From assembly GCA_031769625.1 (NCBI GenBank), contig JAUIMM010002534.1, positions 62,001 to 126,000 of the forward strand: a DNA stretch of 64,000 nucleotides. The letters run 5' to 3'. Made by a program: the position numbers and the translations under genes. Positions 11,201 through 23,887 of the stretch are shown piece after piece. The DNA is from Taudactylus pleione. Taxonomy: Eukaryota; Chordata; Amphibia; Anura; Myobatrachidae. The notes beneath the pieces were generated by a model. It did not search any database, was not told where the DNA came from, and saw only the letters and a list, made by a program, of their open reading frames with translations. Numbering within the stretch: position 1 is the first letter of the stretch; each line of letters begins with the position of its first letter.

Positions 11201-12867
11201 TAAAATGCAACAAGGGAGAAAAACCATTTCACATCATATTTGTGGGTCTTGGTCTTCAACACAATCTGTAAAATTTTGAGCTGTCTGTGTTTGCTACAAG
11301 AGGAGATATCACAAACTATGCGCTTTTGTTGTATCCATTGGTTTCAGTGCATTTTGGCCTAAAACGAGTATTTGCTGTTTTCTCTTAAACACAACATGGG
11401 AGAAAAACCATTTCATATCACATTTGTGGATCTTGGTCTTTAACACAATCTGTGAAATTTTGACCTGTCTGTTTTTGCTACAAGAGGAGATATCTCAAAG
11501 TATGCGCTTTTGTTGTATCCATTGATTTCAGTGCATTTTGGCCTAAAACGATTATTTGCTGTTTTCTCTTAAACACAAAATGGGAGAAAAACCATTTCAC
11601 ATCACTTTTGTGGGTCTTGGTCTTCAACACAATCTATGAAATTTTTAATTGTCTGTGTTTGCTACAAGAGGAGATATCACAAAGTATGCTCTTTTGTTGT
11701 TTCCATTAGTTTCAATGCATTTTGGCCTAAAATGAGCATTTGCTGTTTTCTCTAAAATGCATCTTGGGAGAAAAACCATTTCACATCACATTTGTGGGTC
11801 TTGGTCTTCAACACAATCTGTGACATTTTGAGCTGTCTGTTTTTGCTACAAGAGGAGATATCACAAAGTATGCGCTTTTGTTGTATCCATTGGTTTCCAT
11901 GTATTTTGGCCTAAAACGAGTATTTGCTGTTTTCTCTTAAAAGCAACATGGGAGAAAAACAATTTCACATCACATTTGTGGGTCTTGGTCTTCAACACAA
12001 TCTGTGAAATTTTGAGCTGTCTGTGTTTGCTACAAGAGGAGATATCACAAAGTATGCGCTTTTGTTGTATCCATTGCTTTCAATGCATTTTGGCCTAAAA
12101 CGAGCATTTGCTGTTTTCTCTTAAACGCAACATGGGAGAAAAACCATTTCACATCACATTTGTGGGTCTTGGTCTTCAACACAATCTGTGAAATTTTGAG
12201 CTGTCTGTTTTTGATACAAGAGGATATATCACAAAGTATGCGCTTTTGTTGTTTCCATTGATTTCAGTGCATTTTGGCCTAAAACGATTAATTGCTGTTT
12301 TCTCTTAAACACAAAATGGGAGAAAAACCATTTCACATCACTTTTGTGGGTCTTGGTCTTCAACACAATCTATGAAATTTTTAATTGTCTGTGTTTGCTA
12401 CAAGAGGAGATATCACAAAGTATGCTCTTTTGTTGTTTCCATTAGATTCAATGCATTTTGGCCTAAAATGAGCATTTGCTGTTTTCTCTAAAATTCAACA
12501 TGGGAGAAAAAACATTTCACATCAAATTTGTGGGTCTTGGTCTTCAACACAATCTGTGAAATTTTGAGCTGTCTGTGTTTGCTACAAGAGGAGATATCGC
12601 AAAGTATGCACTTTTGTTGTATCCTTTGGTTTCAGAGCATTTTGGCCTAAAACGAGCATTTGCTGTTTTCTCTTAAACGCAACATGGGAGAAAAACCATT
12701 TCACATCACATTTGTGGGTCTTGGTCTTCAACACAATCTGTCAAATTTTGAGCTGTCTGTGTTTGCTACAAGAGGAGATATCACAAAGTATGCGCTTTTG
12801 TTGTATCCATTGGTTTCAATGCATTTTGGACTAAAACTAGCATTTGCTGTTTTCTCTTAAACGCAAA
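8269..12867 (+). repeat. 25-monomer higher-order repeat, tandem copy 2 (4,599 bp)
   Basis: Second member of the near-identical tandem pair, directly abutting copy 1. It carries the same private marks at plus 4,599 (183-bp monomer at 8,835-9,017, GGTATTC near 9,965, GAGGATATATC near 12,220). On its right it continues into the 11-monomer block that copy 1 lacks, matching the window start again from 11,226 to 14,820. Confidence 0.88.
9659..11821 (+). repeat. 5-monomer (920-bp) tandem sub-repeat inside copy 2
   Basis: Same structure as in copy 1, shifted by 4,599 bp: the CATCATAT monomers start at 10,306 and 11,226, 920 bp apart. The window's first 596 bases are another copy of its tail (11,226-11,821). 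Confidence 0.78.
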
Positions 12868-13733
12868 ATGGGAGAAAAACCATTTCACATCACATTTGTG
12901 GGTCTTGGTCTTCAACACAATCTGTGAAAATTTGAGCTGTCTGTGTTTGCTACAAGAGGAGATATCACAAAGTATGCACTTTTGTTGTATCTCTTGGTTT
13001 CAGTGCATTTTGGCCTAAAACGAGCATTTGCTGTTTTCTCTTAAACGCAACATGGGAGAAAAACCATTTCACATCAAATTTGTGGGTCTTGGTCTTCAAC
13101 ACAATCTGTGAAATTTTGAGCTGTCTGTGTTTGCTACAAGAGGAGATATCACAAAGTATGCGCTTTTGTTGTATCCATTGGTTTCAATGCATTTTGGACT
13201 AAAACTAGCATTTGCTGTTTTCTCTTAAACGCAAAATGGGAGAAAAACCATTTCACATCACATTTGTGGGTCTTGGTCTTCAACACAATCTGTGAAAATT
13301 TGAGCTGTCTGTGTTTGCCACAAGAGGAGATATCACAAAGTATGCACTTTTGTTGTATCCTTTGGTTTCAGTGCATTTTGGCCTAAAACGAGCATTTGCT
13401 GTTTTCTCTTAAACGCAACATGGGAGAAAAACCATTTCACATCAAATTTGTGGGTCTTGGTCTTCAACACAATCTGTGAAATTTTGAGCTGTCTGTGTTT
13501 GCTACAAGAGGAGATATCTCAAAGTATGCGCTTTTGTTGTATCCATTGGTTTCAATGCATTTTGGACTAAAACTAGCATTTGCTGTTTTCTCTTAAACGC
13601 AAAATGGGAGAAAAACAATTTCACATCACATTTGTGGGTCTTGGTCTTCAACACAATCTGTGAAAATTTGAGCTGTCTGTGTTGGCTACAAGAGGAGATA
13701 TCACAAAGTATGCGCTTTTATTGTATCCATTGG

Positions 13734-15396
13734 TTTCAATGCATTTTGGCCTAAAACTAGCGTTTGCTGTTTTCTCTTAAACGCAACATGGGAGAAAAAA
13801 CATTTCACATCACATTTGTGGGTCTTGGTCTTCAACACAATCTGTGAAAATTTGAGCTGTCTGTGTTTGCTACAAGAGGAGATATCACAAAGTATGCGCT
13901 TTTATTGTATCCATTGGTTTCAGTGCATTTTTGCCTAAAACGAGCATTTGCTGTTTTCTCTTAAATGTAACATGGGAGAAAACCCATTTCACATCACATT
14001 TGTGGGTCTTGGTCTTCAACACAATCTGTGAAATTTTGAGCTGTCTGTGTTTGCTACAAGAGGAGATATCACAAAGTATGCGCTTTTGTTATATTCTTTT
14101 GGTTTCAATGCATTTTTTTTCCTAAAACGAGCATTTGCTGTTTTCTCTTAAATGCAACATGGGAGAAAAACCATTTCACATCACATTTGTGGGTCTTGGT
14201 CTTCAACACAATCTGTGAAATTTTGAGCTGTCTGTTTTTGCTACAAGAGGAGATATCACAAAGTATGCGCTTTTGTTGTATCCATTGATTTCAGTGCATT
14301 TTGGCCTAAAACGATTATTTGCTGTTTTCTCTTAAACACAAAATGGGAGAAAAACCATTTCACATCACTTTTGTGGGTCTTGGTCTTCAACACAATCTAT
14401 GAAATTTTTAATTGTCTGTGTTTGCTACAAGAGGAGATATCACAAAGTATGCTCTTTTGTTGTTTCCATTAGTTTCAATGCATTTTGGCCTAAAATGAGC
14501 ATTTGCTGTTTTCTCTAAAAAGCATCTTGGGAGAAAAACCATTTCACATCACATTTGTGGGTCTTGGTCTTCAACACAATCTGTAAAATTTTGAGCTGTC
14601 TGTGTTTGCTACAAGAGGAGATATCACAAAGTGTGAGCTTTTGTTGTTTCCATTGGTTTCAATGCATTTTGGCCTAAAATGAGCATTTGCAGTTATCTCT
14701 AAAATTCAACATGGGAGAAAAAACATTTCACATCACATTTGTGGGTCTTGGTCTTCAACACAATCTGTGAAAATTTGAGCTGTCTCTGTTTGCTACAAGA
14801 GGAGATATCACAAAGTATGCGCTTTTATTGTATCCATTGGTTTCAATGCATTTTGGCCTAAAACTAGCGTTTGCTGTTTTCTCTTAAACGCAACATGGGA
14901 GAAAAAACATTTCACATCACATTTGTGGGTCTTTGTCTTCAACACAATCTGTGAAATTTTGAGCTGTCTGTGTTTGCTACAAGAGGAATTGTCACAAAGT
15001 TTGCGCTTTTGTTGTATCCATTGGTTTCATTGCATTTTGGCCTAAAACGAGTATTTGCTGTTTTCTCTTAAACGCAACATGGGAGAAAAACCATTTCACA
15101 TCACATTTGTGCGTCTTGGTCTTCAACACAATCTATGAAATTTTGAGCTGTCTGTGTTTGCTACAAGAGGAGATATCACAAAGTATGCGCTTTTGTTGTT
15201 TCCATTGGTTTCAAAGCATTTTGGCCTAAAACGAGCATTTGCTGTTTTCTCTTAAATGCAACATGGGACAAAAACCATTTCACATCACATTTGTGGGTCT
15301 TGGTCTTCAACACAATCTGTGAAATTTTGAGCTGTCTGTTTTTGCTACAAGAGGAGATATCACAAAGTATGCGCTTTTGTTGTATCCATTGGTTTC
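13734..15396 (+). repeat. 10-monomer duplication, left copy (offset 1,843 bp)
   Basis: Matches 15,577-17,239 at an offset of 1,843 bp (10 monomers plus the 3-bp surplus of a T8 unit). The order is a CTAGCGTTTGC monomer, the T8 monomer (13,986-14,172), GATTATTTGC, TTTTTAATTG, GTGTGAGC, GAATTGTCACAAAG, GTGCGTC and a monomer with CAAAGCATTTTGG. The copies have drifted at several points, for example AAATTCAAC near 14,702 against AAATGCAAC near 16,545, so this event is older than the 4,599-bp one. Confidence 0.8.
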
Positions 15397-15576
15397 AATG
15401 CATTTTGGACTAAAACGAGCATTTGCTGTTTTCTCTTAAACGCAACATGGGAGAAAAACCATTTCACATCACATTTGTGGGTCTTGGTCTTCAACACAAT
15501 CTGTGAAATTTTGAGCTGTCTGTTTTTGCTACAAGAGGAGATATCACAAAGTATGCGCTTTTGCTGTATCCATTGA

Positions 15577-17239
15577 TTTCAATGCATTTTGGCCTAAAAC
15601 TAGCGTTTGCTGTTTTCTCTTAAACGCAACATGGGAGAAAAAACATTTCACATCACATTTGTGGGTCTTGGTCTTCAACACAATCTGTGAAAATTTGAGC
15701 TGTCTGTGTTTGCTACAAGAGGAGATATCACAAAGTATGCGCTTTTATTGTATCCATTGGTTTCAGTGCATTTTTGCCTAAAACGAGCATTTGCTGTTTT
15801 CTCTTAAATGTAACATGGGAGAAAACCCATTTCACATCACATTTGTGGGTCTTGGTCTTCAACACAATCTGTGAAATTTTGAGCTGTCTGTGTTTGCTAC
15901 AAGAGGAGATATCACAAAGTATGCGCTTTTGTTATATTCTTTTGGTTTCAATGCATTTTTTTTCCTAAAACGAGCATTTGCTGTTTTCTCTTAAACGCAA
16001 CATGGGAGAAAAACCATTTCACATCACATTTGTGGGTCTTGGTCTTCAACACAATCTGTGAAATTTTGAGCTGTCTGTTTTTGCTACAAGAGGAGATATC
16101 ACAAAGTATGCGCTTTTGTTGTATCCATTGATTTCAGTGCATTTTGGCCTAAAACGATTATTTGCTGTTTTCTCTTAAACACAAAATGGGAGAAAAACCA
16201 TTTCACATCACTTTTGTGGGTCTTGGTCTTCAACACAATCTATGAAATTTTTAATTGTCTGTGTTTGCTACAAGAGGAGATATCACAAAGTATGCTCTTT
16301 TGTTGTTTCCATTAGTTTCAATGCATTTTGGCCTAAAATGAGCATTTGCTGTTTTCTCTAAAAAGAATCTTGGGAGAAAAACCATTTCACATCACATTTG
16401 TGGGTCTTGGTCTTCAACACAATCTGTAAAATTTTGAGCTGTCTGTATTTGCTACAGGAGGAGATATCACAAAGTGTGAGCTTTTGTTGTTTCCATTGGT
16501 TTCAATGCATTTTGGCCTAAAATGAGCATTTGCAGTTTTCTCTAAAATGCAACATGGGAGAAAAACCATTTCACATCACATTTGTGGGTCTTGGTCTTCA
16601 ACACAATCTGTGAAAATTTGAGCTGTCTGTGTTTGCTACAAGAGGAGATATCACAAAGTATGCGCTTTTATTGTATCCATTGGTTTCAATGCATTTTGGC
16701 CTAAAACTAGCTTTTGCTGTTTTCTCTTAAACGCAACATGGGAGAAAAAACATTTCACATCACGTTTGTGGGTCTTGGTCTTCAACACAATCTGTGAAAT
16801 TTTGAGCTGTCTGTGTTTGCTACAAGAGGAATTGTCACAAAGTTTGCGCTTTTGTTGTATCCATTGGTTTCATTGCATTTTGGCCTAAAACGAGTATTTG
16901 CTGTTTTCTCTTAAACGCAACATGGGAGAAAAACCATTTCACATCACATTTGTGCATCTTGGTCTTCAACACAATCTGTGAAATTTTGAGCTGTCTGTGT
17001 TTGCTACAAGAGGAGATATCACAAAGTATGCGCTTTTGTTGTTTCCATTGGTTTCAAAGCATTTTGGCCTAAAATGAGCATTTGCTGTTTTCTCTTAAAT
17101 GCAACATGGGACAAAAACCATTTCACATCACATTTGTGGGTCTTGGTCTTCAACACAATCTGTGAAATTTTGAGCTGTCTGTTTTTGCTACAAGAGGAGA
17201 TATCACAAAGTATGCGCTTTTGTTGTATCCATTGGTTTC
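15577..17239 (+). repeat. 10-monomer duplication, right copy (offset 1,843 bp)
   Basis: Right partner of 13,734-15,396, separated from it by about one monomer (15,397-15,576). It has GTGCATC where the left copy has GTGCGTC, and CTACAGGAGG near 16,451 where the left copy has CTACAAGAGG. CAGGAGG is the form that dominates the central domain, so this copy is the closer relative of the material further right. Confidence 0.8.
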
Positions 17240-18395
17240 CGTGTATTTTGGCCTAAAACGAGTATTTCCTGTTTTCTCTTAAAAGCAACATGGGAGAAAA
17301 ACAATTTCACATCACATTTGTGGGTCTTGGTCTTCAACACAATCTGTGAAATTTTGAGCTGTCTGTGTTTGCTACAAGAGGAGATATCACAAAGTATGCG
17401 CTTTTGTTGTATCCATTGGTTTCAATGCATTTTGGCCTAAAACGAGCATTTGCTGTTTTCTCTTAAACGCAACATGGGAGAAAAACCATTTCACATCACA
17501 TTTGTGGGTCTTGGTCTTCAACACAATCTGTGAAATTTTGAGCTGTCTGTTTTTGCTACAAGAGGAGATATCGCAAAGTATGCGCTTTTGTTGTATCCAT
17601 TGATTTCAGTGCATTTTGGCCTAAAACGATTAATTGCTGTTTTCTCTTAAACACAAAATGGGAGAAAAACCATTTCACATCACTTTTGTGGGTCTTGGTC
17701 TTCAACACAATCTATGAAATTTTTAATTGTCTGTGTTTGCTACAAGAGGAGATATCACAAAGTATGCTTTTTTGTTGTTTCCATTAGTTTCAATGCATTT
17801 TGGCCTAAAATGAGCATTTGCTGTTTTCTCTAAAATTCAACATGGGAGAAAAAACATTTCACATCAAATTTGTGGGTCTTGGTCTTCAACACAATCTGTG
17901 AAATTTTGAGCTGTCTGTGTTTGCTACAAGAGGAGATATCACAAAGTATGCACTTTTGTTGTATCCTTTGGTTTCAGTGCATTTTGGCCTAAAACGAGCA
18001 TTTGCTGTTTTCTCTTAAACGCAACATGGGAGAAAAACCATTTCACATCACATTTGTGGGTCTTGGTCTTCAACACAATCTGTGAAATTTTGAGCTGTCT
18101 GTGTTTGCTACAAGAGGAGATATCACAAAGTATGCGCTTTTGTTGTATCCATTGGTTTCAATGCATTTTGGACTAAAACTAGCATTTGCTGTTTTCTCTT
18201 AAACGCAAAATGGGAGAAAAACCATTTCACATCACATTTGTGGGTCTTGGTCTTCAACACAATCTGTGAAAATTTGAGCTGTCTGTGTTTGCTACAAGAG
18301 GAGATATCACAAAGTATGCACTTTTGTTGTATCTCTTGGTTTCAGTGCATTTTGGCCTAAAACGAGCATTTGCTGTTTTCTCTTAAACGCAACAT
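16874..18395 (+). repeat. 8-monomer block shared with 20,741-22,262 (offset 3,867 bp)
   Basis: Aligns with 20,741-22,262 at a constant offset of 3,867 bp (21 monomers plus 3). Shared marks include GTGCATC, CAAAGCATTTTGG or CAAAGAATTTTGG, the TTTCCGTGTATTTTGG monomer, and GCTTTTTTGTTG near 17,766 and 21,633. It is the first appearance of the monomer order that fills the central domain and it overlaps the end of the left domain, so the domain border is gradual. Confidence 0.72.
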
Positions 18396-19283
18396 ATGAG
18401 AAAAACCATTTCAATCACATTTGTGGGTCTTGGTCTTCAACACAATCTGTGAAATTTCGAGCTGTCTGTGTTTGCTACAAGAGGAGATTTCACAAAGTAT
18501 GCGCTTTTGTTGTTTCCATTGGTTTCAAAGCATTTTGGCCTAAAACGAGCATTTGCTGTTTTCTCTTAAATGCAACATGGGACAAAAACCATTTCACATC
18601 ACATTTGTGGGTCTTGGTCTTCAACACAATCTGTGAAATTTTGAGCTGTCTGTTTTTGCTACAAGAGGAGATATCACAAAGTATGCGCTTTTATTGTTTC
18701 CATTGGTTTCCGTGTATTTTGGCCTAAAACGAGTATTTGCTGTTTTCTCTTAAAAGCAACATGGGAGAAAAACAATTTCACATCACATTTGTGGGTCTTG
18801 GTCTTCAACACAATCTGTGAAAATTTGAGCTGTCTGTGTTTGCTACAAGAGGAGATATCACAAAGTATGCTCTTTTGTTGTATCCTTTGGTTTCAATGCA
18901 TTTTGGACTAAAACTAGCATTTGCTGTTTTCTCTTAAACGCAAAATGGGAGAAAAACCATTTCACATCACATTTGTGGGTCTTGGTCTTCAACACAATCT
19001 GTGAAATTTTGAGCTGTCTGTGTTTGCTACAAGAGGAGATATCACAAATTATGCACTTTTGTTGTATCCTTTGGTTTCAGTGCATTTTAGCCTAAAACGA
19101 GCATTTGCTGTTTTCTCTTAAACGCAACATGGGAGAAAAACCATTTCACATCACATTTGTGGGTCTTGGTCTTCAACACAATCTGTGAAATTTTGAGCTG
19201 TCTGTCTTTGCTACAAGAGGAGATATCTCAAAGTATGCGCTTTTGTTGTATCCATTGGTTTCAATGCATTTTGGACTAAAACT
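17240..19283 (+). repeat. Transition block between left and central domains
   Basis: Eleven monomers linking the 1,843-bp duplication to the 4,604-bp one. They include the TTTCCGTG monomer twice (near 17,236 and 18,708) and a private 183-bp unit at 18,408-18,590. That unit has ATATGAG for ATGGGAG just upstream, a one-base loss in TTTCAATCAC, TTTCGAGC, and GAGATTTCAC in place of GATATCAC. Otherwise it is ordinary satellite and no gene is present. Confidence 0.75.
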
Positions 19284-20433
19284 AGCATTTGCTGTTTTCT
19301 CTTAAACGCAACATGGGAGAAAAACCAATTCACATCACATTTGTGGGTCTTGGTCTTCAACACAATCTGTGAAATTTTGAGCTGTCTGTGTTTGCTACAA
19401 GAGGAGATATCTCAAAGTATGCGCTTTTGTTGTATCCATTGGTTTCAATGCATTTTGGACTAAAACTAGCATTTGCTGTTTTCTCTTAAACGCAAAATGG
19501 GAGAAAAACCATTTCACATCACATTTGTGGGTCTTGGTCTTCAACACAATCTGTGAAAATTTGAGCTGTCTGTGTTGGCTACAAGAGGAGATATCACAAA
19601 GTATGCGCTTTTATTGTATCCATTGGTTTCAATGTATTTTGGCCTAAAACTAGCGTTTGCTGTTTTCTCTTAAACGCAACATGGGAGAAAAAACATTTCA
19701 CATCACATTTATGGGTCTTGGTCTTCAACACAATCTGTGAAAATTTGAGCTGTCTGTGTTTGCTACAAGAGGAGATATCACAAAGTATGCGCTTTTATTG
19801 TATCCATTGGTTTCAGTGCATTTTTGCCTAAAACGAGCATTTGCTGTTTTCTCTTAAATGTAACATGGGAGAAAACCCATTTCACATCACATTTGTGGGT
19901 CTTGGTCTTCAACACAATCTGTGAAATTTTGAGCTGTCTGTGTTTGCTACAAGAGGAGATATCACAAAGTACGCGCTTTTGTTATATTCTTTTGGTTTCA
20001 ATGCATTTTTTTTCCTAAAACGAGCATTTGCTGTTTTCTCTTAAACGCAACATGGGAGAAAAACCATTTCACATCACATTTGTGGGTCTTGGTCTTCAAC
20101 ACAATCTGTGAAATTTTGAGCTGTCTGTTTTTGCTACAAGAGGAGATATCACAAAGTATGCGCTTTTGTTGTATCCATTGATTTCAGTGCATTTTGGCCT
20201 AAAACGATTATTTGCTGTTTTCTCTTAAACACAAAATGGGAGAAAAACCATTTCACATCACTTTTGTGGGTCTTGGTCTTCAACACAATCTGTGAAATTT
20301 TGAGCTGTCTGTTTTTGCTACAAGAGGAGATATCACAAAGTATGCTCTTTTGTTGTTTCCATTAGTTTCAATGCATTTTGGCCTAAAATGAGCTTTTGCT
20401 GTTTTCTCTAAAAAGAATCTTGGGAGAAAAACC

Positions 20434-20618
20434 ATTTCACATCACATTTGTGGGTCTTGGTCTTCAACACAATGTGTTAAAATTTTGAGCTGTCTGTGTT
20501 TGCTACAGGAGGAGATATCACAAAGTGTGAGCTTTTGTTGTTTCCATTGGTTTCAATGCATTTTGGCCTAAAATGAGCATTTGCAGTTTTCTCTAAAATG
20601 CAACATGGGAGAAAAACC
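20434..20618 (+). repeat. 185-bp TTAAAA / CAGGAGG marker monomer (first of ten)
   Basis: This unit has AATGTGTTAAAATTTT (one extra base) for AATCTGTGAAATTTT, CTACAGGAGG for CTACAAGAGG and AAAGTGTGAGC for AAAGTATGCGC. Other copies start at 25,038, 28,905, 32,219, 36,085, 44,554, 45,662, 49,714, 52,659 and 57,999. Forerunners without the extra base (TGTAAAATTTT with GTGTGAGC) are seen near 3,349, 14,582 and 16,425, and the last of these already has CAGGAGG. That series suggests the order in which the changes accumulated. Confidence 0.88.
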
Positions 20619-23010
20619 ATTTCACATCACATTTGTGGGTCTTGGTCTTCAACACAATCTGTGAAAATTTGAGCTGTCTGTGTTTGCTACAAGAGGAGAT
20701 ATCACAAAGTATGCACTTTTATTGTATCCATTGGTTTCAATGCATTTTGGCCTAAAACGAGTATTTGCTGTTTTCTCTTAAACGCAACATGGGAGAAAAA
20801 CCATTTCACATCACATTTGTGCATCTTGGTCTTCAACACAATCTGTGAAATTTTGAGCTGTCTGTGTTTGCTACAAGAGGAGATATCACAAAGTATGCGC
20901 TTTTGTTATTTCCATTGGTTTCAAAGAATTTTGGCCTAAAATGAGCATTTGCTGTTTTCTCTTAAATGCAACATGGGACAAAAACCATTTCACATCACAT
21001 TTGTGGGTCTTGGTCTTCAACACAATCTGTGAAATTTTGAGCTGTCTGTTTTTGCTACAAGAGGAGATATCACAAAGTATGCGCTTTTGTTGTATCCATT
21101 GGTTTCCGTGTATTTTGGCCTAAAATGAGTATTTGCTGTTTTCTCTTAAAAGCAACATGGGAGAAAAACAATTTCACATCACATTTGTGGGTCTTGGTCT
21201 TCAACACAATCTGTGAAATTTTGAGCTGTCTGTGTTTGCTACAAGAGGAGATATCACAAAGTATGCGCTTTTGTTGTATCCATTGGTTTCAATGCATTTT
21301 GGACTAAAACGAGCATTTGCTGTTTTCTCTTAAACGCAACATGGGAGAAAAACCATTTCACATCACATTTGTGGGTCTTGGTTTTCAACACAATCTGTGA
21401 AATTTTGAGCTGTCTGTTTTTGCTACAAGAGGAGATATCACAAAGTATGCGCTTTTGTTGTATCCATTGATTTCAGTGCATTTTGGCCTAAAACGATTAA
21501 TTGCTGTTTTCTCTTAAACACAAAATGGGAGAAAAACCATTTCACATCACTTTTGTGGGTCTTGGTCTTCAACACAATCTATGAAATTTTTAATTGTCTG
21601 TGTTTGCTACAAGAGGAGATATCACAAAGTATGCTTTTTTGTTGTTTCCATTAGTTTCAATGCATTTTGGCCTAAAATGAGCATTTGCTGTTTTCTCTAA
21701 AATTCAACATGGGAGAAAAAACATTTCACATCACATTTGTGGGTCTTGGTCTTCAACACAATCTGTGAAATTTTGAGCTGTCTGTGTTTGCTACAAGAGG
21801 AGATATCACAAAGTATGCACTTTTGTTGTATCCTTTGGTTTCAGTGCATTTTGGCCTAAAACGAGCATTTGCTGTTTTCTCTTAAACGCAACATGGGAGA
21901 AAAACCATTTCACATCACATTTGTGGGTCTTGGTCTTCAACACAATCTGTGAAATTTTGAGCTGTCTGTGTTTGCTACAAGAGGAGATATCACAAAGTAT
22001 GCGCTTTTGTTGTATCCATTGGTTTCAATGCATTTTGGACTCAAACTAGCATTTGCTGTTTTCTCTTAAACGCAAAATGGGAGAAAAACCATTTCACATC
22101 ACATTTGTGGGTCTTGGTCTTCAACACAATCTGTGAAAATTTGAGCTGTCTGTGTTTGCTACAAGAGGAGATATCACAAAGTATGCACTTTTGTTGTATC
22201 TCTTGGTTTCAGTGCATTTTGGCCTAAAACGAGCATTTGCTGTTTTCTCTTAAACGCAACATGGGAGAAAAACCATTTCACATCACATTTGTGGGTCTTG
22301 GTCTTCAACACAATCTGTGAAATTTTGAGCTGTCTGTGTTTGCTACAAGAGGAGATATCACAAAGTATGCGCTTTTGTTGTATCCATTGGTTTCAATGCA
22401 TTTTGGACTAAAACTAGCATTTGCTGTTTTTTCTTAAACGCAACATGGGAGAAAAACCATTTCACATCACATTTGTGGGTCTTGGTCTTCAACACAATCT
22501 GTGAAATTTTGAGCTGTCTGTGTTTGCTACAAGAGGAGATTTCACAAAGTATGCGCTTTTGTTGTTTCCATTGGTTTCAAAGCATTTTGGCCTAAAACGA
22601 GCATTTGCTGTTTTCTCTTAAATGCAACATGGGACAAAAACCATTTCACATCACATTTGTGGGTCTTGGTCTTCAACACAATCTGTGAAATTTTGAGCTG
22701 TCTGTTTTTGCTACAAGAGGAGATATCACAAAGTATGCGCTTTTGTTGTTTCCATTGGTTTCCGTGTATTTTTGCCTAAAACGAGTGTTTGCTGTTTTCT
22801 CTTAAAAGCAACATGGGAGAAAAACAATTTCACATCACATTTGTGGGTCTTGGTCTTCAACACAATCTGTGAAATTTTGAGCTGTCTGTGTTTGCTACAA
22901 GAGGAGATATCACAAAGTATGCGCTTTTGTTGTATCCATTGGTTTCAATGCATTTTGGCCTAAAACGAGCATTTGCTGTTTTCTCTTAAACGCAACATGG
23001 GAGAAAAACC

Positions 23011-23194
23011 ATTTTACATCACATTTGTGGGTCTTGGTCTTCAACACAATCTGTGAAATTTTGAGCTGTCTGTTTTTGCTACAAGAGGAGATATCACAAA
23101 GTATGCGCTTTTGTTGTATCAATTGATTTCAGTGCATTTTGGCCTAAAACGATTAATTGCTGTTTTCTCTTAAACACAAAATGGGAGAAAAACC
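23011..23194 (+). repeat. CCATTTTACATC marker monomer (first of seven)
   Basis: CATTTTACATC replaces CATTTCACATC at the unit start, and TATCAATTGATTTC replaces TATCCATTGATTTC later in the unit. Copies start at 23,011, 27,614, 31,114, 34,795, 38,294, 42,527 and 47,687. The gaps are 4,603, 3,500, 3,681, 3,499, 4,233 and 5,160 bp, or 25, 19, 20, 19, 23 and 28 monomers, which gives a direct reading of the variable higher-order period. Confidence 0.9.
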
Positions 23195-23887
23195 ATTTCA
23201 CATCACTTTTGTGGGTCTTGGTCTTTAACACAATCTATGAAATTTTTAATTGTCTGTGTTTGCTACAAGAGGAGATATCACAAAGTATGCTCTTTTGTTG
23301 TTTCCATTAGTTTCAATGCATTTTGGCCTAAAATGAGCATTTGCTGTTTTCTCTTAAACGCAACATGGGAGAAAAACCATTTCACATGAAATTTGTGGGT
23401 CTTGGTCTTCAACACAATCTGTGAAATTTTGAGCTGTCTGTGTTTGCTACAAGAGGAGATATCACAAAGTATGCGCTTTTGTTGTATCCATTGGTTTCAA
23501 TGCATTTTGGACTAAAACTAGCATTTGCTCTTTTCTCTTAAACGCAAAATGGGAGAAAAACCATTTCACATCACATTTGTGGGTCTTGGTCTTCAACACA
23601 ATCTGTGAAAATTTGAGCTGTCTGTGTTTGCTACAAGAGGAGATATCACAAAGTATGCGCTTTTATTGTATCCATTGGTTTCAGTGCATTTTTGCCTAAA
23701 ACGAGCATTTGCTGTTTTCTCTTAAATGTAACATGGGAGAAAACCCATTTCACATCACATTTGTGGGTCTTGGTCTTCAACACAATCTGTGAAATTTTGA
23801 GCTGTCTGTGTTTGCTACAAGAGGAGATATCACAAAGTATGCTCTTTTGTTGTTTCCATTAGTTTCAATGCATTTTGGCCTAAAATG

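Larger units (their letters stand above)
19284..23474 (+). repeat. Higher-order repeat, left copy of the 4,604-bp pair
   Basis: Matches 23,888-28,077. The offset is 4,604 bp up to about 21,400 and 4,603 bp beyond, because the right copy has lost one base in TTTTTCTAC near 26,027. It contains the T8 monomer (19,879-20,065), the 185-bp TGTGTTAAAA monomer (20,434-20,618), two TTTCCGTG monomers and the CCATTTTACATC marker monomer (start 23,011). Confidence 0.85.

Noticed and set aside
22910..23122. Recurring 70-codon reading frame on the minus strand (seven copies)
   Set aside because: It follows the CCATTTTACATC marker monomer and recurs only because that monomer is copied. It spans parts of two monomers with no gene features.
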